64,000 nt of DNA from Clarkia xantiana subsp. parviflora (taxonomy: Eukaryota > Streptophyta > Magnoliopsida > Myrtales > Onagraceae). Shown here piece by piece: positions 34,601 to 46,177 of this stretch. Location of the stretch: positions 664,763-728,762 of the forward strand of contig JAPTYO010000007.1 of NCBI GenBank assembly GCA_036873135.1, read 5' to 3'. The position numbers and the translations under genes were made by a program. The number at the start of each line of letters is the position of its first letter. The first letter of the stretch is position 1. The notes beneath the pieces are model-generated. The model searched no databases. It was not told the DNA's origin and worked only from the letters and a program-made list of their open reading frames with translations.

Positions 34601-35940
34601 AATTGATGGCCGAGCCCACCAATGTCAGGTGATTTATTACTTACCTACTCTTAATCCCAATTCTTGAACCCGAATAAATATGGGTAAACAGTTATAATTT
34701 TTAAAAATTAATTATGAGGTTTAATAAGACATTTAATGGGCTAAATTGAAAAGGATACAATTTTAGATTTGAAATTGCATAAAGTTTAAAGCTGAGGGGC
34801 CCTTATCTCATTCTCACATGTGAAAAATTATTACATATATCGGTGCCAACAACTGACACTTAGCTAGTAACACTTCAACCAACTAGAGAGTGACATGTGT
34901 CATTGACCTTTTACATGTCTAGAAAATTTCATTTGTCATTCTTCTATTGGTTGGAGGTTCACCAGCTGAAAGCCAGCACATTCTAAATGATTTCAAATGG
35001 ATAATAGTACATTTTTCAAAAATAAAGAGATATTACACCAAAAAAAAAGGGAAATGCTAAACATTCCGACGGTTGGATACCGACATGTTCCGACTATGAG
35101 GGCTTCTTAAAATGCCCAACAAGTTGACTTAAATAACGACACTTACCACTGTCTCTTACTCGTTATTTGTCGGAATCTTTCGGTCGGACTCTGTATCAAG
35201 TCTAAAAAAAAATGGAGTAATAGTAATTTCGATATAAACATAATGAGACAATTTAACACTTCTCACTTTAAACAATTATAACAGTTCAAGACCCAATCAA
35301 TTTATAATAGCTTTGTTCCTCTATTTATATGTATGAGTTTTGAATTTAATTGGTTCAAAATGCCACATCATCAATATATATACTTTATTAAAAGTATCTA
35401 ATAACATTTCGTGTTAGGTCCATGTCATTTGTGGGGACCCACGAGTACTTGGCCCCCGAGATCATACGTGGCGAGGGACACGGGAGCGCAGTTGATTGGT
35501 GGACGTACGGGATCTTCCTCTACGAGCTGCTTCACGGGACGACACCCTTCAAAGGAAACGGAAACCGTGCGACACTGTACAATGTTGTAGGGCAACCTTT
35601 ACGGTTCCCAGATAGCCCGAATGTGTCCACGGTAGCTCGGGACCTTATAAAGGGGTTGCTGGTTAAGGAACCCCAAAAGAGAATTGCGTATAAAAGAGGC
35701 GCTACTGAGATTAAACAACACCCTTTCTTTGAAGGAGTTAATTGGGCGCTTATTCGAAGCGCTGCACCGCCCCACGTACCCGACCCGGTAGATTTTTCTC
35801 AATTTGCTTCTAAAGACTCATCTGCTGACAAAAAAATGACTGCTGCCACCTCAGCAACCACCACTCCTGCTGTTAGTGTTGATCATCATAAGAATAATGG
35901 TGAGGACACCAGCAATTACGTGAATTTTGAATACTTTTAA
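31628..35940 (+). CDS. AGCVIII protein kinase, AGC1.5/AGC1.7-like
   Basis: Exons 31628-32052, 32811-33173, 34239-34628, 35418-35940; 566 residues. Residues 1-140 are a Ser/Asn-rich extension. The kinase domain starts near [14 protein letters not shown] (residues 159-172). Key sites: Lys189 (AMK), YRDLKPEN (283-290), and SDFD (302-305), the DFD-for-DFG change that marks plant AGCVIII kinases. About 85 residues, Gly/Ser-rich then basic (KKNRKSK), are inserted before GTHEYLAPE (399-407). The C-terminus VNFEYF is a PIF-type FxxF motif for PDK1 docking. AGC1.5 and AGC1.7 act in polar growth of pollen tubes and root hairs through RopGEFs, and the sequence resembles these more than D6PK as I recall them. 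The start could also be Met at 31664. Introns 1 and 2 each contain a MITE. Confidence 0.9.
32110..32765. mobile_element. Family A MITE with duplicated left half, in kinase intron 1
   Basis: A nearly complete copy (about 32308-32765) runs from CTTAACAATCTATAAACTG to TCAGACAGTTTATAG, with a core of CCACCACCCAACTCCGGCC-like units. It is preceded by a second left half (32110-32300) with the same order of motifs. That looks like nested insertion or internal duplication. The element fills most of the intron. Confidence 0.75.
33636..34157. mobile_element. Family B MITE in kinase intron 2
   Basis: A 522-bp element from GGGTTAAAAACTTATAAACT to CAGACAGTTTATAGATTTTT and TTAACC. The interior has ACTCGTAATCGATCACTTTT, GAGTGGTGTGGAGC, then GCGGGATTAACTTGCGCGG. 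It is the best-preserved copy of the family B interior. Confidence 0.8.
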
Positions 35941-36159
35941 TTAGCAATATATATATATGTGTTGGTTTTGCACATATATATGTATGTACATTTACTATGC
36001 CCAAGAAACAACAGTTAGCATAAGCAGCAGCTAATAATAGCGTATGAACAAAACTATACAACGTATTGTTTCACTGCAAATCCCCCCACTTTTGTAGTTT
36101 GTAGGTTACATTTTTTTTTTTTCATATTTATTGTCTTAATTAATTATGTATGTATGTAC

Positions 36160-36313
36160 CCAAGGTTGGTTGGACCAACTGGTAAAGCGAGTTGTGTTCC
36201 CGTGGGCGACCCGAGGTCGAAACCCGCCGGAGACGCCACCTTGGGGAGGACTTTAACCTTAACGCTCCCGGTCCGAACTTGCGTAAGCAACGTATATATA
36301 TAAAAAAAAAAAA
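36160..36313 (+). mobile_element. tRNA-derived SINE with 18-bp perfect TSD
   Basis: A 154-bp element flanked by the exact direct repeat AATTATGTATGTATGTAC at 36142-36159 and 36314-36331. The 5' part carries pol III promoter-like boxes: an A-box-like GGACCAACTGGTAAAGC (about 36171) and a B-box-like GAGGTCGAAACCC (about 36210). The tail is AT-repeat then poly-A. The target duplication and A tail show it moved by LINE-type retrotransposition. The perfect duplication suggests a fairly recent insertion. Confidence 0.88.
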
Positions 36314-37254
36314 AATTATGTATGTATGTACATTTTCTTTCTTTATTTATACATAAACTCATTTATTTATACTCTTTATATTTTAATCATAATCTTTTTT
36401 TTTGGTAAACATAATCATAATCTATCTTCTCCACAAGGGTACATATGTGGTCACCGACTGCAGCCTACAATTAACGAGGTTAATATTAATTAACCACGTG
36501 TCCATTATTAAGGCTACGGTTCCCATCATAACCGAACCGGACCAAGACCCGAACTGGTCAAAGGTTCGGTTCGGCCGCTATCCACATATGTACTCTGCAT
36601 ATCCCTGTTAATGCAGCGTGATGGGGTAGAAGGCATAAAAGATAATACCAAGAATTTGAAGCGCGATTGAGGATAACCTCGTTGTTTTCAATAATAAATT
36701 AATAATACTGAATTATCAAAGACGGCTAAACAAAGTCTAAATACTGTAAGTAAAACCCTAAACCTATAACAAATTCGAAATAGCAAATATGTTATAACAA
36801 AACCGAAAATTGCAAATACGACCTAATATAAAGAAGCATAAACTGCGATTTTGACCCTCTAGATGAATGAATTTGGCCCAAAAAAACCATTGTACATCAT
36901 AGCATAGCTATGATTATTACTCAGAGCACCAGTTCTGCATAAAAAACTCTATAAGCGTACCAAAATTTGACAAAGCTATATTTAGATCGCCGGTCCGGCC
37001 GGTTCTAACAGACTTTATTAGGACACGGTCAACAAGACCGTGTTATTAATTAACATGGTTAATTGCTTATTAACCTATTAATCGAACTCTGCGGCCGCAT
37101 ATCGTAACTAATGGTGATTTTTTTTAGTTTGTTTAGAGAGTTAATATGTTAATAGTTTTTTTTTTTTTTTAATAAAAGTGGAAATTTGGAAGAAAAAAAA
37201 ATCTACTAATACCAAATAATTCACGAGCAAAGCTGTTCGTTTAAAATTAGGGTT

Positions 37255-37414
37255 CGGCTAAAATAAACTCGAGTTTATTTAAACTCGATTTATCAGCCAT
37301 TAGATTATGCATGTGTAATAAACACTTTTATCTCTCCTTAATTATGATTGATTATCTTTTATGATCTAACGGCTGAGAAATTAAGTTTAAATAAACTCGA
37401 CTGCATTTTAGCCG
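37255..37414. repeat. Imperfect inverted repeat (small MITE)
   Basis: Left arm 37257-37305 and right arm 37364-37412 are inverted copies with a few mismatches. The outermost bases CGGCTAAAAT pair with ATTTTAGCCG. The middle contains AT-rich spacer. No target duplication was resolved. Confidence 0.65.
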
Positions 37415-37613
37415 GCCTTAAAATTACAGCTCTAAATCTAATCCATGAATCATGATATAGTAGAAGGATCAAATGGGTTTTGGGCGATCTGACATAATCA
37501 TACAATTAATGGCCTCGCCACCACATAAATTGAAGGTTAAGCCCAGAAACCAGAGCCCAGAAGCTTAGCCCAGAGGAAACCAACGACGGCGAGGCCACGA
37601 TTTATACGATTAA

Positions 37614-38122
37614 GGAAAAACAACATAAATGGTCCTCGAACTTTACACATTTTTCTATCTATATCCTTGAACTTTAAATTTTTCTATTGAGGTACTTGAA
37701 CTCATAAACTCATTCTGTTATAGTCTTGCTGTTAAATTTTATTATTAATCGTGGTGATAAAGCGCTAATTAGACGAAAAATTAATAACATGGACAAGCCA
37801 AAATAGCATGTTTATGGTCAGATCATAATTTTTTAGTATATATCAATAATTAGAAAATAAATAAATAAATAAATTTTAAAAAACAAAAACAAAAGAACAT
37901 GAAACTGAAAGGCACCAAAAATGATGTGACCATAAACAATGACACACCAGCTTAACAATGTCAATATTTTTTGCTTAATCACCACAATTAATAAAAAAAA
38001 TTATTGACGAGACTATAACAGAATGAATTTGACGAATTCAAGTACCTCAATAGAAAAAATTTAAGTTAAAGGACATAGATAGAAAAATGTATAAAGTTCG
38101 AGGACCATTTATGTTGTTTTCC
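37614..38122. mobile_element. MULE-like MITE in the HUA1 promoter
   Basis: A 509-bp element bounded by GGAAAAACAACATAAATGG and its near-complement ending CCATTTATGTTGTTTTCC. The terminal repeats exceed 100 bp (GGTCCTCGAACTTTACACAT against its complement near 38090). Flanks TACGATTAA (37605-37613) and TATGATTAA (38123-38131) are a 9-bp duplication with one mismatch. It ends about 190 bp before the HUA1 ATG, so it forms part of the promoter. Confidence 0.82.
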
Positions 38123-38309
38123 TATGATTAATGTCGGATCGCTCTGTCCCTCTCTCTCCTCCGTAGACGGTGGACATTGTAGCCGGTGGTCGGGGTTGCA
38201 TTGGCGATTCTCGATTGTAATTGGCGTGATTTGTCGACACATATTGATAGGTAGAAACTCAGATAGATAGAAGGCAAAGTTGGAGGTTTGAGTTGCAGAC
38301 AAGAAAGGA

Positions 38310-41300
38310 ATGGCAGATCAGCTGTACGGGTACAGCTCCATCTACGGCTCTGTGGCAACGTCTGCCAAGGCAGCTGCAGCGGCGGCAGCAGCCTCCAGCC
38401 GCTACCACCAGCTGGCTTCGACTTCCGCTGACACGGCACCTTACTCCTCATTTGCATCTTCTCTTTACTTCCCGAAGAGCAAGACGGATGATTCCTACGC
38501 TTATTCCACCGCCGACGCCGTTGCTGCTTCTTATTACTCCTCCGAATACGATCACCTCGCATCCAGCGTCAAGCGCTCCTCCCAAGGTCAGTTCAGCTCA
38601 CTTGATGCTTCTTCTATTTTTCTTATTTTCTTATTTCCTGGTAATGTGATTTACTCTTAACGTAATGAATAAATTGTGAGTAATCTAGCTTGTCTAACAG
38701 TTCTTGTAGATCATTCGTATCACTGATGTTCCATTGCTATGGTATATATCCGTGAATTCAAGTTTCCATTTGTCAGTTAATTTCAGCTGTGTTTAATTCA
38801 AGGTTATTGTGTTTTGAAACCTAAAATTTGTAAAGGAACTGGGAAACCCCTCAATCGACCTTACAAAGTCAACCTTGTTACACAGACCACTTTATCTCGT
38901 GTACATAATAGTCCACTCACAGTCAGGTAAAGAGTTGGGAATCCCCTTGGCCTTGTAAGTTATAATAACTAAGGATGGTTATCCAAACAATTTTTATGTA
39001 TCAGCAAGAAGTGATTGAGTTATCCAATATGGAATCACTAATTGTATATATTTTTCTGTTTGATTTGTCAAAACTAATTAGCAGCCTAAATAGAAAGATG
39101 AAATTTTGAAAAACTTAAGACGTTTTATTCATTTTGTTGGTTTGCTTGCAACTTGCATCCCTCTTCCTGAAGAATGTTTATCTTCTCGTCTAAGAATTAA
39201 CCAAGCCTTTGGAAGAACAAAAGCAGAATATAGTCAGATTTCTTTAAATTCAAACTTGTTAGTTTGTATATAGGTGTATGTATGTATATATATCATGTGA
39301 ATATTGTATAGTATTTGTTTCGGACTTCTATAAGATCTTATGGTAAACCATATATATATATATATATATATAGTAGCCTTTTACTCTTTAGTTATTTTAA
39401 TTTTTATGACGTCATATAAGATATTAAATATGTTGGCTTATGAACCTTCTCAACCTAAGTTTTATTATTTTAACAAATATATTGCTCCTAGCCAAATATT
39501 ATTACCTAAACAGTATACTTATATAGTAACAAGTATGTTTTGTCCACTACTTATTATAGCTCTCTACAACCCGTCTATCTATGGTGCTCAAAGCACTAAT
39601 GTGCAAAGTGAAGCTTGGTATGATCCTTTGTCCAAACGGCCTAGATTCGACTGCACAAGCCATTTGCCTATATATCCACAAAGACCAGGAGAGAAGGATT
39701 GTGCTCATTATATGCTAACGAGAACCTGTAAATTTGGGTATAGCTGCAAGTTTGACCATCCTATTTGGGTTCCTGAAGGTGGAATCCCAGATTGGAAAGA
39801 GGTGACAATTTACTGCCATCATTTATCTACTATATAATATTTATTTTATAATGTACGAGCATAATTTTTAGCTTAACTATTTTCTATCTACTCTTCTATT
39901 CCATTAATATTCTCTTAATATACTTTCAGACTATTTTGTATCCTTGTGGATGTTGTTGGCTTTAAGGTGCCTTTTCCGCTATCTCCCAACATTGCATTCA
40001 AAGCACTTATCTATCTCTATAACTCTACTACAGATGATTAACACAAACTTAGCTTGAATGAGTCCCTTAAATTAATAAACCAAAGGAAGTTTTACATTTT
40101 CACATGATAAGCTTTTTCTGTTTTTAATAATTCTTAATCCCAATTTTCTTACATGCTCTTGGTATTCCAAAAGATGATTAATTGATTAGTGGAAGTAGAC
40201 TACTAGTTTACAACTGAAATTTTGTTAGTATTGCTAATAAAAATGTGGCAGGCTTTTCTCAATGAAGTGTCTCTCATTGAGTCTTAGATTATTTTGAATT
40301 TTGAGCCTTCACGTGGCCTGTACGTTATTTACATACTCATTTAGGCTCTGACATATTCATTAATACTATACAAAACAGAACTGCACAAGGACTTTTACGT
40401 CATCTATAACATGTATATCTAGATTTGGTGTGTAGATGTCCCTTTCACTATGTTTGGATGATAAGTTGAAAGGGAATGAACAGGAAGGAGATGAATTCCC
40501 TTGTATGATTCTAAAGAAAGAGAATGGTAAGCGAGTTGGAGGAAGTTGGATGCGTTTTTCCCTACAAAATTTAAGCTCTTTAATTTGAAGGGTTTTTGGT
40601 TTTCTTCCAAATTGAGGGCGTTCAGAGGGAAATGAAGACTTTTGTTTTAAATCTTTTCATATCCTTCACGGTGCTATTAAAATGAGGAAAGGGATTTCAA
40701 AACCCTCCATTTCCTTCCATTAATTAAAACATATCCAAACAACTCTTCTTTCCACCACTCCTCCTGCCCCTTTCCTCTATTCACCTCCATCTCCTTTAAG
40801 GAGGTTTAGAGGGTGTTTTGAGGTTTTCTTCCAAATTGAGGGTGTTCAAAGGGGAATGAAGACTTTTGTTTTAAACTTTTCATTTCCTTTACATGGTGCT
40901 ATCAAATCGAGGAAAGGGATTTCAAATCCCTCCATTTCCTTCTATTAATTAAAACATATCCAAACAATGGTACTTTCCACCACTCCTCCTGTCCCTTTCC
41001 TCTATTCACACCCATCTCCTTAAGGAGGTTTATCCATAGTGTTGATGGATGGTGCTTGGAGTGAATAATCTGAATTCTACACAAGCATTCCTTAATGATG
41101 TTACCTAGCTGATGTTGTGAGAATTCATGTACCCTGTAGCCTAGTTTGTCTTAAGTGAAGTCATTATGCTCCTCTATGATAAGCTAGATGTAATAGAGGC
41201 ATGTTCTTAAGGATTCACTTTTTAAATCTTCTATTTGCTTCATGTGTATATGTTGCGCAATTCTTACTTTCTAAAAGAGAAGCCCTACCTATTCCTGGGA

Positions 41301-44300
41301 TTTTGATTTGTTGGAGTACTTTGCTAAACTTTGGTAGATTGTTCTCCTAGATTTTGTACTTTCATGCGCTGGATCTTTTACAAAGTAAATCTTCTAATTG
41401 CAGTTTCAATTTCTTCTTTAGGTTCCCCTCGTTGCTACCCCTGAAGCTTTACCTGAGAGGTCTGGAGAGCCTGATTGTCCGGTAATAGTGTTTCAAATTA
41501 TATTATATATTATTAAACTGCATTTACTTACTAAAGCTGTTGAGTTTTTCTCAATTTAAAATCATCTCTGTGTTTCAGTACTTTGTGAAAACACAAAGAT
41601 GTAAGTATGGGTCGAGATGTAGGTTTAATCATCCAAGAACCATGATCACCCCGGTAGGTCATGATCTTGCAACATCTTTTCTCCCTTCTTACAGAAGATC
41701 AAGTTTGTATGGTCTCTCTAATCTACCATATCCATTGTGTATTCAGGGTTCTTCAGAAAATTTTGCAGGTTCCAGCTTACCACAAAGGCCATCAGAGCAA
41801 CCATGCGCGGTAGATTTCTCTTCTCCACCCTCCCTCAACTATCCCGACTCCCTTCTGTCAAGACACATGTTGATGAATTTTTTGTTTTGGTGTTTGTACA
41901 GTTCTACATGAAGACTGGGATCTGTAAATTTGGGGCAACCTGCAAATTTCATCATCCTCCAGAAATTCTTGCACTGAAAAGTGACCAACAAAATGGTGGG
42001 GGGAAGCAGAGTGCGTCACTGCATAATGTAGGAGGAACATTGGGAGATGTGAACCTGGTTACACCTTTTGGTAACGTTTCTCCGGCGCCATTGCATAACA
42101 CTAAGGGACTTCCTATGAGACCGGTAAAGTGCATAGTTTTTCATATATTGAGAAAACTTTTTTGAGACGTTAGAAAGCCCATTGATAGATGAGAGGATAG
42201 AGAGGAATGGTTTTATGGTCTATACACATTACGGAGTATGGGATTTATAACCACATTGGTTGTATGAGCAACCATTGTGGTGTTTATAAGCCAAATTAGT
42301 CCTCCACCCTAAGACTAGTTAACTGGTTTAGACTCTTCCATTTAGCTTGTAACAATTAGTATCAAAGCCAAACCTTGGAATGTGGTGGCCTGGAAACGTC
42401 AGCCATGACCAACGTGGCTGTGACCAACAAGGGCTCGGGGGGCTCGGGGTAGTGGCCTAGAAAATGCACACGTGACCAACGAGAACGTTGGTCTCATTAA
42501 GAGGGGACGAATGTTATGGTCTATACCATTGCAAGGTATGATACATGTACCACATTGGTTGGGTCCTCAGTTTATTGGGTTGGACACTTCCATTTGGCTT
42601 GTAACAAATGAGCTTTAGGAGGGCCCAGTGCTACTCCTCCTTTGATGGATATCCTCATGGGAGGGGTAGGCTGTTACATGAGTCATATATGAGGGGTTAG
42701 TGGAGTGTCCTTGGTTCTAGGATTTTTCTCTCCATGTTTGAAAAATGAAAACTTCAAAATAGAAACTAGTGTTATCCACTGAAAAGAGATACTAGTGTCA
42801 TCCATAACATGTACTTTCTCCTTACAGGGTGAAGCGGATTGTCCATTCTACCTGAAAACTGGAAGGTGAGTAATTTTATCTACAGTACATTATCCTTTCT
42901 ACTGATAGAAACTATAATTACCAGAAGTAATTCATTTTCATGTCATTAGTTGCAAGTATGGTGCCACATGTCGATACAATCACCCCGATTGGACTGGTAT
43001 GCTACTCTTCTATTTCTATTTAGAATTTTGTACACGTAAGTATTTTTTGTTGATTATTATTTTATCATAGCTATAAATGTGGTTGAACACTTTTTATACA
43101 GCAACCACTCCAGCTGTTGCAGCCCTGATTAGTAGTGCAACCCTCTCGGGCACTCCACTCGCTTCCCTCTATCAAGTCAGCAATCCTGCATTTGCAGCAA
43201 TGTCGGTAAGTTAGAATTTTGGTCATGCTATGAAAACAGAATTGTAGCCAATGACCTTGTTACCTGCTTAACTTTCCCACATGTTGAGTCGAAGTGAAGC
43301 ATATATTCTTTATTAGTAAAATCTTCAACTTGGTTTTGCTTCAATTCCTTGGGATGACTATATGTAATTCTAGACTTCTAGTTCTTACTGTGGTATCTAT
43401 TACTGTAATAAAGCCCTCTGTCCTCGTTTCCCTTCTCCCCTAACCCTATTTCTACACAATTAATTACCACTTATTGCTATAGCAGAGTGAATCTACTACT
43501 AGATCATTTATCACGCATTGTTTTTTTTTATCCTCAATTTTTTTTCTTTGTTTTCAGTTAATCATTTTTTGTTTCTAATATTAAATAAATAAGTTAAGGG
43601 AATTATTGAAGTTAAACCCACACTCATGTTAAAGATCATTTATGTGGGCATCGAGATCTGGCTATCTTTATGTCTGTTGTTCTACTTCAAGTTTGAGCTT
43701 ATTCTATTATTTCCTTTGGGGTTTTGCTTTGCTCTGACATAATAACTTTACATGCACGATATCCAGTTAGGAGTCGGCTCAGCTGTGTATCCTCAACGAC
43801 CTGGGATGGCGGAATGTGATGTGAGTACACTTTCTTATGCTGGTGATCATTTTATAACTTGAGTACGTTGAAGATTTATGCAGTTACTAACTTCATTTAA
43901 TCAGTACTTAGCAAATAGAAAGGAGTACTATTTTAGTCCAAAAACTTTGTATATACAATGAAAAAATCGACGGATTTTTTATATTATTTTATAAATTCAC
44001 CCTTGATATAATTTCCATGTTTATTCGTCTTTCTTTTGTTTATTCCGTTCTCAATCGCTATGGAATTGTTATCATGTGAAATGGTGACCCTAATGTGTTG
44101 CCGTGCATCTATTTATCTATCCAGTACTACATGAAGACCGGTATCTGTAAGTTTGGTGAATCCTGCAAATATGATCATCCCGCAAATCGTACACTCCAAA
44201 CCACGACAGCAACAACTCAAACCCAAGAATCTCCAAAGCTCACTCTTGCAGGACTCCCTAGAAGAGAGGTAACTCAGTAGTTTATCGATAGCTCCACATT

Positions 44301-44583
44301 ATTTTTCCCTTCTGCTATCTGGATTGTGCAATACATGATTATCTGGCCCTGGAAAGCTTCCAATTTTTGTACGTTTGGCGAGACAGAAATTAATAAAATG
44401 GAGTTGGCAAATATGCAGGGATCTATTAGCTGCCCATACTATATGAAGACTGGAGTATGCAAGTTCGGTGTGAGCTGCAAATTTGACCACCCACCTCCTG
44501 GCGAGGCGGCTGGCATGGCCGCTTCCCAGGTGCCTGAGGATGCTTCTGCTACTGCTGAGGAAGCTAAAGAAGAAGCCAAGTGA
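38310..44583 (+). CDS. HUA1: HUA1-like CCCH zinc-finger RNA-binding protein
   Basis: Ortholog of Arabidopsis HUA1 (C3H37), a nuclear RNA-binding protein that promotes AGAMOUS pre-mRNA processing in flower development. Exons: 38310-38586, 39560-39801, 41422-41481, 41579-41653, 41747-41809, 41902-42123, 42828-42865, 42950-42996, 43102-43205, 43767-43820, 44125-44268, 44419-44583; 496 residues, all phases consistent. Six C-x8-C-x5-C-x3-H fingers span about residues 140-159, 192-211, 238-257, 318-337, 393-412 and 447-466, several with YMKTG-CK-G. Introns split most fingers just after the first Cys or nearby. The N-terminus is Ala/Ser/Tyr-rich and the C-terminus acidic. [10 protein letters not shown] and [15 protein letters not shown] match HUA1 specifically. 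Introns 2 and 6 hold repeats. Confidence 0.94.
39349..39372. repeat. (TA)n microsatellite in HUA1 intron 1
   Basis: Run of about 12 TA units following CCATATATA in the first intron. Confidence 0.85.
40448..40975. repeat. Tandemly duplicated MITE-like repeat in HUA1 intron 2
   Basis: Two units (about 40600-40745 and 40830-40975) each begin TTTTCTTCCAAATTGAGG and end ATTAAAACATATCCAAACAA. The left end near 40448 (TATGTTTGGATGA) is complementary to the ATATCCAAACA ends. That fits a TIR element of hAT-like type with its right part duplicated. The intervening DNA also shares CCACTCCTCCTG and CATCTCCTT. Confidence 0.65.
42208..42606 (+). mobile_element. TRIM-like miniature LTR element in HUA1 intron 6
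   Basis: Two direct terminal repeats, 42208-42354 and 42512-42606. Both contain TATGGTCTATAC, ACCACATTGGTTG and CTTCCATTT(A/G)GCTTGTAACA, starting TG and ending ACA. The left repeat is followed by ATTAGTATCAAAGCCA, which resembles the tRNA-Met primer-binding site. The right one is preceded by AAGAGGGGACGA, a polypurine tract. The internal region is only about 157 bp and non-coding. The left repeat is longer than the right and no target duplication was seen, so the element is old or rearranged. Confidence 0.72.
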
Positions 44584-44871
44584 GTCCACTTTTACTTTTC
44601 TCAGTTTGATTAGAGTTTATGTATGACAATGCAGATTCAGTGAAAGAAACAACGTTGTTGAGCCTTATTAGTTTCCATTTTGCTTGGTAGTTGTAATGTG
44701 AGTTTTCTAGTATTTATGTATCTGTTTTGCACTCTGAAAAGTGAACAGTGTGATGTATGAAAGATGGGTTTTGACTTCGGAATTGATTTGATTTGTGAAA
44801 TGAGTCGTTTCTAAAATAATTTTTACTTGTATCTGGTATGGATAAAGTGTTGGTTCTGAATACTTTTACAT

Positions 44872-44906
44872 TCTAGCCCACATGAAGATTTCGCGTGTGG
44901 GCTAGA
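44872..44906. repeat. Short hairpin downstream of HUA1
   Basis: Perfect 11-bp arms TCTAGCCCACA and TGTGGGCTAGA with a 13-base loop, about 290 bp after the HUA1 stop codon. It could fall in the 3' UTR or flank. Confidence 0.7.
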
Positions 44907-45271
44907 TGTGCTTGTCTTTTTCAATTGTAGCCATTGTGCATGGTGCATGCAGTAGCTTTGAAGTTATATAAATTATGTCAATACTAATAAATATTGATGT
45001 TGATTTTTCAACTATTTGATTAGGAAAAGGAAACAACCGATGTCAGTTATTTTACAAATCTAGATGTTTATTTGATTAAAAATTGAGAAACCAAACTTCA
45101 AGTATCATCATTTCATTTTAGCTAAATCCTAAATTAACTTTTGTGTTTGGCCACTAGGCATAAGTTAATTAAATATTTTATTATTAAAAGGTAATTAATA
45201 CTAATGAGACAAGAGGTATATTATATATGGCAATTGGCATCTATCCATCTTTGGCAGCTCCTTTTCTGATA

Positions 45272-46079
45272 GGAAGAACCTATGAAAGGTCTGAACTATC
45301 ACCCATGTTAACGGGAGAGGTCTGAAATTTAAAAAGTTAATAAACAGAGGTCTGAAATTTCAATTTTGTTGATTTGAGGTTTTCCGTCCATTTTTTTAGG
45401 GTTAAATTTAACAGAATTGTGTGAAATGACATTTTTGCCCATTTAATATTTTGTTTTATTTAATATCTTATTTAATGAAATGTGAAATGACAATTTTACC
45501 CCTAAAGTCAAATTAAAACCACCCAACTCCGGTCACCACCACCCGACTCCGGTCACCACCACCCGACTCCGGCGACCACCACCTCGACTCCGACGACCAC
45601 CACCTCGGCTCCGGCGACCGACTCCGGCCACCACGGGGCCAAAAAAGCTCCGAACGGGGCCAAAAAGCTCCGATCGGGGCCAAAAAAGCTCCGGTCTCCA
45701 GATCTGGAGTACGGTGGTGGTCGCCGGAGTACGGTGGTGGTCGCCGGAGTACGGTGGTGGTCGCCGGAGTACGGTGGTGGTCGCCGGAGTACGATTGGTG
45801 GTCGCCGGAGTACCGTGGTGGCTTCAAGGGCATTTTGGTCTTTTCACTCCATGCATGTGAGGGGCACACTTGATAGAAGGGCATTTTCGGAATTTTATTT
45901 AATTTCCGGTCACATGCCAAGCATGTGACCAACTTCCGTTAGTTTTAACGGAAAAAACTAACGGAGACCGCTGTTATCAACAAAACAGAAATTTCAGACC
46001 TTTGTTATTAACTTTTTAAATTTCGGACCTCTCCCGTTAACATGGGTGATAGTTCAGACCTTTCATAGGTTCTTAACCC
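45272..46079. mobile_element. Large MULE-like MITE with 9-bp TSD and tandem core (family D)
   Basis: An 808-bp element between perfect 9-bp repeats TTTCTGATA (45263-45271 and 46080-46088). Long inverted arms run from AAGAACCTATGAAAGGTCTG to its complement ending CAGACCTTTCATAGGTTCTT, and the right end is CCC. The core has four perfect tandem 20-mers (unit GTACGGTGGTGGTCGCCGGA, about 45716-45795) plus diverged units, three 20-21-bp units of GGGGCCAAAAAAGCTCCGA, and complementary ACCACCACCCGACTCCGG units on the left. Confidence 0.88.
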
Positions 46080-46177
46080 TTTCTGATAATAAAGGAAAGA
46101 AAAAAGACTAAAGAATCTATGTTTAGAAACTCAATGTCTCAAACTGATATTTGGAAATGATGTACTCCAATATTTTA

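Larger units (their letters stand above)
35941..38309. other. Intergenic region with SINE and two MITEs
   Basis: Kinase 3' flank, a SINE (36160-36313), AT-rich DNA with an ACCGAACC-type palindromic stretch near 36530-36575, an imperfect inverted repeat (37255-37414), then a MULE-like MITE (37614-38122) abutting the HUA1 leader. No coding sequence was recognised. Confidence 0.65.

Noticed and set aside
36160..36235. Candidate tRNA gene on the plus strand
   Set aside because: A- and B-box-like sequences are present, but no cloverleaf could be drawn. The 18-bp target duplications and A tail identify a SINE instead.
45716..45815. CRISPR-like array of regular repeats
   Set aside because: The 20-mers are directly adjacent with no variable spacers, lie inside a MITE, and the genome is a plant's.
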